From the NCBI GenBank assembly GCA_942490645.1, contig CALNXN010000007.1, forward strand, positions 372,001-436,000: 64,000 nucleotides of DNA, given 5' to 3'. The stretch is from CALNXN01 sp942490645. GTDB lineage: Bacteria; Pseudomonadota; Alphaproteobacteria; Rhodobacterales; Rhodobacteraceae. Position numbers and translations under genes: made by a program. Positions 36,347 to 45,328 of this stretch are shown here, piece after piece. Numbering within the stretch: the first letter of the stretch is position 1; every line of letters starts with the position of its first letter. The notes beneath the pieces are model-generated. The model made no database searches, was not told the DNA's origin, and saw only the letters and a program-made list of their open reading frames with translations.

Positions 36347-37333
36347 ATGTTCAAGGCACTTGTGGTCAACAAAGATGAAGACAGCGGCAAGACATCCGCG
36401 GCGGTGGAAGAGCTGAGCCTTGAGCAGCTCCCTGCGGGCGATGTGGTGGTTGCGGTCGAGTATTCGACGGTGAACTACAAGGATGGTTTGTGCATTGGTC
36501 CGGGTGGCGGTCTGGTGCGCAACTACCCACATGTGCCGGGGATTGATTTCGCCGGTACGGTCGAAAGCTCGGATGATCCACGCTACGCGCCCGGCGACAA
36601 GGTCGTGCTGACCGGTTGGCGTGTGGGCGAAGTGCATTGGGGCGGGTATGGCCAAAAGGCGCGCGTGAAGGCCGATTGGCTGGTGCCGCTGCCAGAGGGC
36701 CTGAACACGCGGCAAGCGATGGCTGTGGGTACGGCTGGGTTTACGTCGATGTTGGCGGTGATGGCCTTGGAAGATCATGGGATCAAGGACGGCCCGGTGC
36801 TGGTTACCGGCGCTGCGGGTGGTGTGGGGTCTGTCGCCGTGGCGCTTCTGGCGGCGCTGGGCTATCCGGTGGCAGGTGTCACGGGGCGGCCCGAGACGGC
36901 GGACTACCTGACATCATTGGGGGCGACGCAGATCGTGGCACGTGAAGAGATCAATGAAACCGTCAAGCGTCCGCTCGAAGCGGAGACATGGGGCGGTTGC
37001 GTGGATGCGGTGGGCGGCGCAATGCTGGCCCGTGTGTTGGGGCAGATGCAGTATGGTGCGTCCGTGGCTTCGGTTGGCCTTGCGGGGGGTGCCGGATTGC
37101 CGGCCACGGTCATTCCGTTTCTGCTGCGCGGTGTGAACCTCTTGGGCATCGACAGCGTAATGCAGCCTTACGAAAATCGTCTGCGCGCATGGAAGCGGAT
37201 CGCCAAGGACCTGCCTATGGACAAACTGGAGGCGATGGTCGTTCCTGCCACACTTGAGGACTTGCCCAAGCTGGGCGCAGATATCCTGAAGGGCCAGGTT
37301 CAGGGGCGCGTCGTTGTCGACCTGAACGCCTGA
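36347..37333 (+). CDS. acuI: Acrylyl-CoA reductase AcuI (YhdH type)
   Basis: 328-residue MDR-family NADPH-dependent reductase. It has MFKALVVNKDED at the start, STVNYKDGLCIGPGGGLVRN, HVPGIDFAGTV, the NADPH-binding VTGAAGGVGSVAVALL and VVVDLNA at the end. It reduces toxic acryloyl-CoA to propionyl-CoA in DMSP breakdown. It follows dmdA after 83 bp. A G/C hairpin (37351-37357 with 37369-37375) downstream lacks a T-run. Confidence 0.94.
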   Translation: MFKALVVNKDEDSGKTSAAVEELSLEQLPAGDVVVAVEYSTVNYKDGLCIGPGGGLVRNYPHVPGIDFAGTVESSDDPRYAPGDKVVLTGWRVGEVHWGGYGQKARVKADWLVPLPEGLNTRQAMAVGTAGFTSMLAVMALEDHGIKDGPVLVTGAAGGVGSVAVALLAALGYPVAGVTGRPETADYLTSLGATQIVAREEINETVKRPLEAETWGGCVDAVGGAMLARVLGQMQYGASVASVGLAGGAGLPATVIPFLLRGVNLLGIDSVMQPYENRLRAWKRIAKDLPMDKLEAMVVPATLEDLPKLGADILKGQVQGRVVVDLNA

Positions 37334-37474
37334 CACTGGTGTAGACGCTCCGCCGCCATGGCTTTGACGGCGGCGCGTACGCTTTGGCTTTGAGTTCCGC
37401 AGTCAGCGCATGTGTCGTTGTATTGCCCTCCCGTTGCCGCAGGGCTGTCCTAATCCCGTGCGATAATTTTGGGT

Positions 37475-38101
37475 ATGAGCCCGTTTTATCGATGGTCCCT
37501 TTTCGTCTGGATACTGCTGCGCGATCTGCCTCCGATCTCGCCGGGCCGATTGTTGATGCCTGTGGTCTTTCTGTGCAGCTGGACGCTGCTGCGTGCGCTG
37601 GGCGCGGTTGAACAGGTCGCGTTTGTCTGGTCGGCGGTCTTTGCGCAATCTGTGCACGTATGGAGTGTTTTGCCGGTGACGGTCCGGCGGCAACACCGAG
37701 TGTTTGGCCGGGTTCATGGCGCGGTCAGGGTGAGTGTATTGATGGCCATAGCGTTGCTTTTGCTTCAGGTCTGGTGGTCTGAACCTTGGCTCACACAGCG
37801 TTTGCTGAGCGTCTATTGCGCGATTTACGCAACCGTCATGGCGCTGGGAGTTTGGGGAGATCGGTTTGTCCTGGACGGATTTGTGCCGGTTGAAGACGAA
37901 GCGACGGTGCCGCTGGCGTTTCGCCGCCATCTGTTAAAGCTCTATGCGCTGATGGGGATTTTGGTCGTCGTCATCAATGAGACACTGATGCGCGCTGATA
38001 TGGCTTTGGGCGCGTCAGTTGTGGCGCTTTCGATGCTGCCGCTGGTCTTGCACTACTGTTTCGAGATTATCCTGCGTTTGACGCATCCGCCTTTGGACTG
38101 A
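37475..38101 (+). CDS. Membrane protein of unknown function
   Basis: 208 residues, roughly five to six hydrophobic segments (for example LLMPVVFLCSWTLLRALGA, VLMAIALLLLQVWW, LYALMGILVVVINETL). No family recognised. A TTG two codons upstream is possible as start. Confidence 0.6.
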   Translation: MSPFYRWSLFVWILLRDLPPISPGRLLMPVVFLCSWTLLRALGAVEQVAFVWSAVFAQSVHVWSVLPVTVRRQHRVFGRVHGAVRVSVLMAIALLLLQVWWSEPWLTQRLLSVYCAIYATVMALGVWGDRFVLDGFVPVEDEATVPLAFRRHLLKLYALMGILVVVINETLMRADMALGASVVALSMLPLVLHYCFEIILRLTHPPLD

Positions 38102-38174
38102 TGACGCAAACGGCCAGACGCCATGGCTGTATTTTCTTGGGTCATGCAGACCCGCGCGGCGGTCCGAGCGCGCG

Positions 38175-38890
38175 CTACAGTGTCTCGATCCGGCATGAGT
38201 TGTCAGCCATATCCAATGTGCCGTGCGCAAAGACTTCATCGCTGAATACGTAGCCCTCCAGCAAGTGTTGGGACACAAACGTCGCCTGCACTTTGAGCGC
38301 GTCAATGAACAGCGCTGACAGGGTTCTGCGTTTGTGGTCGATTACGTCAACGCTATCGAAATAGGTGCACTTGGTGTCGTAGAACATGCGCAGGTCCTGA
38401 GACTTGACCAGCCGTCGGTCGCCTTCGAAGGATCCGACAGCTTATGGCAGGTGAAGCGGAGTGCCCAAGCGGGGTAATCGCGTTTGAGATGCGCGTCTCG
38501 TGGGACATCAAGTAAATCGTCGGACACGGTGAGGCGATCATCGAAAAGGGGATCAGGCGGTATGGTCGGGCCTCTGATCGGCCGCGTTGAGTGTCTTATC
38601 CCGAGGTCGCTCCTGCGCGGCGGGTTGCCTAATCCTGACTGAAACCGGATGTCTGTGGCAGGTCAAGCCTTTGGGTGAAGGGAAGCGATGCGTTTGGTGC
38701 AGCGCCGGCCGTTGGTGCGGATATTGGGCGCGCCGCCATCGCGCTCGGCATTGACGAAAGGGGCGCTGGATGTCCAAGCGCCGCAAGACACAAGGCCGAT
38801 CGATGTCGTTGTGGCGATGAGGGCGAAACACAGGACGGCCAAGCTCAGACCGGCGCGCCCAATGGTTTTTTGTTTGACACCGTGGCTCAG
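38175..38890 (-). pseudogene. Decayed gene for a probable exported protein
   Basis: Leftward frames together look like one protein. It begins near 38880 with a signal-like segment (RAGLSLAVLCFALIATTTSI) and a Cys-rich part, then passes through NAADQRPDHTA, DPLFDDRLTVSDDLLDVPRD and LRFTCHKLSDPSKATDG, and ends with FYDTKCTYFDSVDVIDHKRR to CRIETL at 38175. At least three frame changes are needed. Function unknown. It fills most of the gap before the BCCT gene. Confidence 0.5.
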
Positions 38891-38992
38891 ATGTTGACTC
38901 TGGGTTGTAAGTGTTGCGCACCATTTCACACATAAAAACAGCGCAATACGCCAATGGAGGTCGTGCCAAGACAGGCGACCGTGGAGGGAAAA

Positions 38993-40666
38993 ATGCCAAT
39001 AAAACCAGCACTTACGGAGCTGCCAATCAAGACTGCGGCTGCCGGTTTCTATCGAGGGTTCACCAAAGACGTCACAATCACGGCCAAGGTTCTGGTCGGA
39101 GCCCTGATCCTGTGGGCCATCGCGTTTCCGGATCAGGCGGGGTCCGTTCTGGGCGCGCTGAACACCATTATTCTCGCGTCTTTCAGTTACTGGTACGTCT
39201 ATGTGATGGCCTTCTTCGTGATCTTGTGCTTTGCACTCGCGCTCTGGCCAACGGCAGGTAAACTCAAACTGGGGCTGGAAAGCGACCAGCCGGAGTTTTC
39301 AAATTTTTCGTGGTTTTCCATGATGTTCGGTGCCGGGATCGGCATTGGCATGCTGACCTTTGCCACCGCAGAGCCGATGTATCACTTTGCCACAAACCCC
39401 AGCACGATCATGGGTCTGACCGAGGGCAGCACTGCTGGCAACGTGCGCGAAGCCTATGTCTGGTCATTCACGCATTGGGGGCTGGCTGCTTGGGCGTCTT
39501 ACGCAATTGTGGGGCTGGCGCTTGGCTATTTCTCCTACCGTCGCGGTTTGCCGCTGACGATCCGTTCCGCCCTGGTGCCGATTTTCGGGAAAACCCTGTC
39601 GGGACCTGTCGGACACGCGGTTGATGTGGTTGCGGTTGTTGCGACCGTGCTGGGTGTGGCGCAAACGCTGGGCTTTGGGGTGGAGCAATTCATCGCGGGT
39701 CTGTCGCGCATCGGCTTTGGCGATTGGCTCTACACCACCGCCGCAGATGGCACACAATCGTCCTCGACCAGCGCCATCATCTTTGCCCTGTGCATCATCA
39801 TGGGCGCGTCAACGCTGTCGGCGTTGTCGGGCGTGGGCAAGGGCATCAAATGGCTGTCCAACATCAACATGGGCCTGAGCTTTTTCGTCCTGACGTTCTT
39901 CATTATCTTCGGATCGACCTTCTTTGGCCTTCAGGCACTGGTACTGGGCGTCTGGGACTATGTGATTTCGATCCCGGGCAACATCTTTACTGTCTGGTCG
40001 AAGGATGGCACGGAAACCGGTGATGCGCTGGCAAGCTGGCAAGGGGGTTGGACGATCTTCTACTGGGCGTGGTGGATCGCGTTTGCACCATTCGTCGGCG
40101 TGTTCCTCGCGCGGATTTCCAAGGGCCGGACGGTGCGTGAATACGTGCTGGGCGCGATGGTGATCCCTGCGTTGATGTGTTTCGTGTGGTTCGCCATCGT
40201 TGGCGGCACAGCCATTGATCTGGAGCTGACGGGTGTTGCTGATGGGGCCATCGTTGGGGCGGGTCAGGCCGACCAACTCTTTGCAATGCTGGGCGTGATC
40301 CTGAGCGAGACACTGGCGTGGCTGATGTCGATCCTGATCGTAGTGCTGCTGCTGACCTATCTGGTCACATCCGCAGACAGCGCGGTCTTGATCATCAACA
40401 CGATCAACGCCGCGGGTGACGAAGGACCAAAAGCGCGGCCACACATCCTCTTTTGGGGTGCGGCACTGGCGCTGGTTGTGGGCGGCTTGATCATCGCCGG
40501 TGGTTTGGGCGCGATCCAAACCGCGATGGTGATCGGTGCCTTGCCGTTCAGCTTCGTGATGGTTCTGATGGGCATTTCGCTAATCAAGGCGATCTGGCGC
40601 GACGGCCAACGCATGAAACACGGTCTGCCGACCACTTCAGACCCAATTGTGGAACCTGCCGAGTAA
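38993..40666 (+). CDS. BCCT-family transporter (betaine/choline/DMSP type)
   Basis: 557 residues, twelve predicted membrane segments. BCCT signatures are MMFGAGIGIGMLTFATAEPM (the Gly-rich sodium-site region) and the Trp-rich GWTIFYWAWWIAFAPFVGVF. Such carriers take up quaternary compounds such as betaine, choline, carnitine or DMSP. Its place 1.7 kb from dmdA-acuI makes DMSP or betaine uptake likely but unproven. ATG at 38993 chosen because of GGAGGG eight bases upstream. Confidence 0.92.
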   Translation: MPIKPALTELPIKTAAAGFYRGFTKDVTITAKVLVGALILWAIAFPDQAGSVLGALNTIILASFSYWYVYVMAFFVILCFALALWPTAGKLKLGLESDQPEFSNFSWFSMMFGAGIGIGMLTFATAEPMYHFATNPSTIMGLTEGSTAGNVREAYVWSFTHWGLAAWASYAIVGLALGYFSYRRGLPLTIRSALVPIFGKTLSGPVGHAVDVVAVVATVLGVAQTLGFGVEQFIAGLSRIGFGDWLYTTAADGTQSSSTSAIIFALCIIMGASTLSALSGVGKGIKWLSNINMGLSFFVLTFFIIFGSTFFGLQALVLGVWDYVISIPGNIFTVWSKDGTETGDALASWQGGWTIFYWAWWIAFAPFVGVFLARISKGRTVREYVLGAMVIPALMCFVWFAIVGGTAIDLELTGVADGAIVGAGQADQLFAMLGVILSETLAWLMSILIVVLLLTYLVTSADSAVLIINTINAAGDEGPKARPHILFWGAALALVVGGLIIAGGLGAIQTAMVIGALPFSFVMVLMGISLIKAIWRDGQRMKHGLPTTSDPIVEPAE

Positions 40667-40695
40667 CGGATTCACCCAAGCAGAAACAAGAAATC

Positions 40696-40722
40696 AGGCC
40701 GCCTTTCGGGGCGGCCTTTTTT
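40696..40722 (+). terminator. Terminator after the BCCT gene
   Basis: AGGCCGCC (40696-40703) pairs with GGCGGCCT (40710-40717) around a 6-nt loop, followed by TTTTT. A textbook intrinsic terminator. Confidence 0.9.
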
Positions 40723-40765
40723 GTGCGCTTGACGGTCGCGGCGCAACAGGCCACCAATTACTACC

Positions 40766-42001
40766 ATGACACTTGATATTGATTTCGTTCGCGCACAGTT
40801 TCCTGCGTTTGAGGTGCCCAGCCTGCAAGGTCAGGCGTTTTTTGAGAATGCGGGTGGCTCGTATACCTGTAAGCCCGTGATCGACCGGCTGATGCGGTTC
40901 TACACGGAGCGCAAAGTGCAACCCTACGCGCCCTATGCCGCCAGCAGATTGGCTGGCGAAGAGATGGACGAGGCCCGCACTAGGATGGCGGCCATTCTGG
41001 GCGTTGCACCGGACGAGCTCAGCTTTGGGCCATCAACGACGCAGAACACCTATGTCTTGGCACAGGCCTTTGGCCAGATGATGCAGCCGGGTGAGGCGAT
41101 CGTTGTGACGAACCAAGATCATGAGGCCAACACCGGCCCGTGGCGCAGGTTGGCCGAGCGCGGGATCGAGATCCGCGAATGGTGTATTGACCCAGAGACC
41201 GGTGTGCTCGACCCGCAGGCATTGGAGCCGCTGTTGGACGACACCGTTCGGCTGGTGTGCTTTCCGCATTGCTCCAACGTTGTGGGACAGGTCAATCCGG
41301 TCACGGAGATTACCGCACTGGCCCATGCCGCCGGGGCCTTCACCTGTGTTGATGGGGTGTCTTATGCGCCGCATGGGTTTACCAACATCAGCGACCTTGG
41401 CCCCGACATTTATCTCTTTTCGGCATACAAGACATTTGGGCCGCATCAGGGTTTGATGGTCATCCGGCGCACATTGGGTGAATTGCTGCCCAATCAGGGC
41501 CATGTGTTCAACGCTGACACGCTTTACAAGCGGTTTACGCCCGCAGGCCCCGATCACGCGCAGGTGGCGGCTTGTGCAGGCATGGCCGATTATGTGGATG
41601 CGCTCTTTGCCCATCACAGCACCGGACAGACCGCGTCCAAAACCGACCCATCTGAACGGGGCCGTGTGGTGCATGACTTGATGCGTGCGCAGGAAACCGG
41701 TCTGTTGCAGCAGCTTCTGGATGCGGTCAAAGCGCGCAATTCGGTGCGGTTGATCGGACCCGCTCAGGCTGAGGGGCGCGCGCCAACGGTCGCATTGGAA
41801 TTAAACCGTCCGGGCGAAGAGGTGGCGGCGGAACTGGCAGGCCACGGCATCATGGCGGGGGGCGGTGATTTCTATGCAGGTCGCGCGCTTGAGGCGATGG
41901 GCGTGGACATGGAAAAGGGCGTGCTGCGCCTGAGTTTTACCCACTACACCAATCAGGCCGAAATGGACCAGTTGCTCAACGCGCTTGATGCGGTGCTTTG
42001 A
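40766..42001 (+). CDS. Cysteine desulfurase-like class V aminotransferase
   Basis: 411 residues, PLP-dependent fold type I. Blocks are GQAFFENAGGSYT, GPSTTQNTYVLAQA, QDHEANTGPWRRLAE, VDGVSYAPHG and the PLP Lys in FSAYKTFGPHQG. It belongs to the cysteine-desulfurase-like branch, not to IscS/SufS for certain. Substrate unknown. Confidence 0.85.
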   Translation: MTLDIDFVRAQFPAFEVPSLQGQAFFENAGGSYTCKPVIDRLMRFYTERKVQPYAPYAASRLAGEEMDEARTRMAAILGVAPDELSFGPSTTQNTYVLAQAFGQMMQPGEAIVVTNQDHEANTGPWRRLAERGIEIREWCIDPETGVLDPQALEPLLDDTVRLVCFPHCSNVVGQVNPVTEITALAHAAGAFTCVDGVSYAPHGFTNISDLGPDIYLFSAYKTFGPHQGLMVIRRTLGELLPNQGHVFNADTLYKRFTPAGPDHAQVAACAGMADYVDALFAHHSTGQTASKTDPSERGRVVHDLMRAQETGLLQQLLDAVKARNSVRLIGPAQAEGRAPTVALELNRPGEEVAAELAGHGIMAGGGDFYAGRALEAMGVDMEKGVLRLSFTHYTNQAEMDQLLNALDAVL

Positions 42002-42062
42002 GCCTTGACCTGAGCCAGTGCGAGCTAGGTCAGGCTGAAAGAACAAAGGTTAATGCATCCCT

Positions 42063-43481
42063 GTGAGCACCTCCCCCATTATCGTCTGGTTTCGCCGTGA
42101 TCTGCGGCTGAGTGATCATGCGGCACTTTGTGCTGCCTGTGCTACGGGGCGACCCGTTATTCCTGTGGTCATCCATGATGCGACCGTGGCCAAACTGGGG
42201 GCTGCGCCCAAATGGCGGATGGGGCTGGGTATTGGTCATTTTGCCGAAACGCTTCAGGCCAAAGACAGTCGACTGATCCTGCGCAAAGGTGATGCGCTGG
42301 ACGTTTTGCGCGACCTGATTGCCCAGACCGGGGCAGGGGCGGTGTACTGGTCGCGGCTTTATGACCCGGAGGCCGTGACGCGCGACACTGAGGTCAAAGC
42401 GACGCTGAAGAAGGACGGCATCGAGGCCAAGTCCTTTGGTGGCCATTTGATGTTTGAGCCGTGGACCGTTGAGACAAAAACGGGTGGGTTTTACCGGGTG
42501 TACACACCGTTCTGGAACACGGTCAAAACGCGCGATGTCGAGGCACCGGTGTCCACGCCAACCCGGATTACGGCGCCTGAGACGTGGCCCACCAGCGATG
42601 ATCTGGACGATTGGGAGATGGGTGCCGCGATGCACAGGGGTGCCAATGTAGTGCGCCCCTATGTGCGCTTGGGTGAGCAGGCCGCACAAAGCCGCCTTGG
42701 CCATTTCATCGCGCATATCGTCGCAAAATATGACACCACGCGGGATCAACCCTGGGCCGACGGCACGTCCAACCTGTCTGAAAACCTCGCCTTGGGCGAA
42801 ATCAGCCCGCATCAATGCTGGCATGCGGGATTGCGCGCGCGTGCAGAAGGCAAACCCGGTGCCGAGACGTTTCTGAAAGAACTCGTCTGGCGCGAGTTTG
42901 CCTATCATCTGATGCACCACACGCCGCGTATTTTGACAGGTAACTGGAAAGAAGACTGGGACGGCTTTCCGTGGAACACCGATGAGCGCAAGGCCGAAGT
43001 GCAGCGTTGGAAACATGGGCGCACCGGGCTTCAATTCATCGATGCCGCCATGCGGGAGATGTACGTAACGGGCCGGATGCACAACCGCGGCCGCATGATT
43101 GTCGCAAGCTACCTGACCAAACACCTGCTGAGCCATTGGAAGATCGGTCAGCAGTGGTTCGAGGATTGCCTGATTGATTGGGATCCGGCCAGCAACGCAA
43201 TGGGCTGGCAGTGGTCCGCAGGATCAGGCCCCGATGCCACGCCTTATTTCCGGGTGTTCAATCCAGTCACGCAGCTTGATAAGTTTGACAAGGATCGCGC
43301 ATACGTCAAACGTTGGATCGCCGAAGGACGCAAACAGCCGTCAGACACCGCGCTGTCCTACTTCGACGCCATTCCACGGTCTTGGGGGCTGTCTGCGGAC
43401 ATGCCATATCCCGCTCCGGTTGTAGCGGCGGACGAGGGACGCAAAGTTGCCCTTGCGGCATATGAAAACCGAGACTTTTGA
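42063..43481 (+). CDS. phrB: Deoxyribodipyrimidine photolyase/cryptochrome
   Basis: 472 residues, GTG start. N-terminal antenna domain: IIVWFRRDLRLSDHAAL. C-terminal FAD domain: GTSNLSENLALGEISPHQCW, ELVWREFAYHLMHH, DAAMREMYVTGRMHNRGRM, DWDPASNAMGWQWSAGSGPD. It repairs cyclobutane pyrimidine dimers with light. The next gene, a CFA-type methyltransferase, often accompanies photolyase in light-stress clusters. Confidence 0.93.
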   Translation: MSTSPIIVWFRRDLRLSDHAALCAACATGRPVIPVVIHDATVAKLGAAPKWRMGLGIGHFAETLQAKDSRLILRKGDALDVLRDLIAQTGAGAVYWSRLYDPEAVTRDTEVKATLKKDGIEAKSFGGHLMFEPWTVETKTGGFYRVYTPFWNTVKTRDVEAPVSTPTRITAPETWPTSDDLDDWEMGAAMHRGANVVRPYVRLGEQAAQSRLGHFIAHIVAKYDTTRDQPWADGTSNLSENLALGEISPHQCWHAGLRARAEGKPGAETFLKELVWREFAYHLMHHTPRILTGNWKEDWDGFPWNTDERKAEVQRWKHGRTGLQFIDAAMREMYVTGRMHNRGRMIVASYLTKHLLSHWKIGQQWFEDCLIDWDPASNAMGWQWSAGSGPDATPYFRVFNPVTQLDKFDKDRAYVKRWIAEGRKQPSDTALSYFDAIPRSWGLSADMPYPAPVVAADEGRKVALAAYENRDF

Positions 43482-43537
43482 AACTGTTGCGCGTTGGTTA
43501 ACGTATATCTTAATATATAGGCTACGGCCTTTCTCAA

Positions 43538-44761
43538 ATGCGGAATGACCTGATGATCTTGACCACCACTGACGGCCAGACAAACCTGCCCCGGTACTTT
43601 GCCCGCGTCTTCGCGATGTCGCAGGCCATGAATTATGGGCGCGTGGATTTTGTGTTGCCCGATGGACGCAAATTCCGCGCCGAAGGCAAAAACCCCGGGC
43701 CTGTGGCCGAAGTGCGCATCCACAACGATGACCTGTTTGCGCGGCTGATCCGCGAGGGTGATCTGGGCTTTTGTGATGCCTATTTGGATGAATGGTGGTC
43801 CACGCCGGATCTGCAGGCGTTCATGGATCTGGTGCACGCCGACAACGAAGACATCTATGACGGGTTTCCGGGCATGGCGCTGGTGCGTGGCTTTGAAAAG
43901 CTGCGGTTTTGGCTGCAACGCAATCACAAGGCGCAGGCGAAAAAGAACATCAGCTATCATTATGATCTGGGCAATGAGTTCTACCAATTGTGGCTGGATG
44001 ACACGATGACCTATTCCAGTGCCTTGTTCCGCACCGGACAAGAAAGCCTCGAGGCCGCACAGATCGCCAAATACGCCTCCATGGTAGATGAGATCGGCGC
44101 GCAGCCCGGCGACCACATACTGGAGATCGGATGCGGTTGGGGTGGGTTCGCGGAATACGCGGCCAAGGAGCGGGGCTTGAAAGTGACGGGCCTGACGATC
44201 AGCGAAGAGCAGTTTAAGTACGCCCAGAACCGCATTGAAAATGCAGGACTTTCCGACATGGTAGAGTTCAAGTTGCAAGACTACCGCGATGAAACCGGAA
44301 CCTATGACGGCATTGCCTCAATCGAGATGTTCGAGGCGGTGGGCGAAAAATATTGGCCTGCGTATTTCGAAACAGTGCGCGAACGGCTCAAGCCCGGCAA
44401 AACGGCTACTTTTCAGATCATCACCGTGGCGGACAGGCGCTGGCAGGTGTACAAGCGCGGCGTTGATTTCATTCAGAAATACATCTTTCCGGGTGGCATG
44501 CTGCCCAGCCCCGGCGCGTTGCGCCAGCAAATCGACCGCGCCGGGTTGGCGGTGGAACGCTCCATCGAATTTGGCCACAGCTATTCGGTGACGTTGCGCC
44601 GCTGGCACGAGACCTTCAACGAAAAATGGGATCAGGTCAGCGCGATGGGCTTTGACGAGCGGTTCCGCCGGATGTGGAATTTTTACCTCACATCCTGTGC
44701 GGCCACCTTCGAAAGCACCAACTGCGATGTGACGCAAATCACGGTAAAACGCCCGGTATAA
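43538..44761 (+). CDS. Cyclopropane-fatty-acyl-phospholipid synthase-type methyltransferase
   Basis: 407 residues. C-terminal SAM-binding domain with ILEIGCGWGGFAEYAAKE; typical CFA blocks are ISYHYDLGNEFYQLWLDDTM, YSSALF, GLTISEEQ, SIEMFEAVGEKYW and KYIFPGGMLPS. It would methylate unsaturated membrane lipids. TAATATATA about 20 bp upstream may be a -10 box. A second ATG lies at 43553. Confidence 0.9.
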   Translation: MRNDLMILTTTDGQTNLPRYFARVFAMSQAMNYGRVDFVLPDGRKFRAEGKNPGPVAEVRIHNDDLFARLIREGDLGFCDAYLDEWWSTPDLQAFMDLVHADNEDIYDGFPGMALVRGFEKLRFWLQRNHKAQAKKNISYHYDLGNEFYQLWLDDTMTYSSALFRTGQESLEAAQIAKYASMVDEIGAQPGDHILEIGCGWGGFAEYAAKERGLKVTGLTISEEQFKYAQNRIENAGLSDMVEFKLQDYRDETGTYDGIASIEMFEAVGEKYWPAYFETVRERLKPGKTATFQIITVADRRWQVYKRGVDFIQKYIFPGGMLPSPGALRQQIDRAGLAVERSIEFGHSYSVTLRRWHETFNEKWDQVSAMGFDERFRRMWNFYLTSCAATFESTNCDVTQITVKRPV

Positions 44762-44870
44762 AGGCAAAGCCTGCCATAAATTTGCCAAATCTCAACGTTA
44801 ATGCAGAAGAATCGAGCAACAAACGCGCCCGGTTCAACGGTGCGCGTGGACAGACACAAGGACATGGATC

Positions 44871-45311
44871 ATGCCCGACGCCGCCAGACTATCCGCCGCC
44901 ATATGGGTCGGTGTAATTGGATTTTTCGTATCGTTTCAGATTATGCCGCTGATGCCTGAAAGCACGAATTTCGGGTATTTTGTTTGGATCAATCTCGCCC
45001 TTGGTGCGCTTGCCGGTTGGTATGTGATGGGCAAACGCGCCGGGCGTGGCATCACGGCGGCGATCAACAACGGGTTTGGCGGAATGCTGACGTTGGTGGT
45101 CTGGGCCCTGTTCGTCTACGCCTGTTACGAGATGTTCGATAAGGCCATGAGCAATTGGTACAAAGGCCCGTTCGAAGCGCTTTTGGCGATTTTCCACTTC
45201 ATGGCAGAATTCGGTTTGATCCTGGTGAACCCGGTGATCATCGGCACCCTTGCTGTGGGTGGCGTTTTGTCCGGATTGGCAACCGAATACGCATGGCGCA
45301 CGTGGCGCTGA
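44871..45311 (+). CDS. trgA: TrgA family membrane protein
   Basis: 146 residues, four membrane segments (IWVGVIGFFVSFQIMPLM; FVWINLALGALAGWYVM; MLTLVVWALFVYACYEM; LVNPVIIGTLAVGGVLSGLA). It matches TrgA of the Rhodobacter sphaeroides tellurite-resistance locus by form and by the order trgA-trgB-cysK. Confidence 0.85.
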   Translation: MPDAARLSAAIWVGVIGFFVSFQIMPLMPESTNFGYFVWINLALGALAGWYVMGKRAGRGITAAINNGFGGMLTLVVWALFVYACYEMFDKAMSNWYKGPFEALLAIFHFMAEFGLILVNPVIIGTLAVGGVLSGLATEYAWRTWR

Positions 45312-45328
45312 TCGTGCAATAGCGGCCT

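Noticed and set aside
43482..43537. A photolyase-CFA regulatory RNA
   Set aside because: Only 56 bp long with a possible -10 box; no stable fold.
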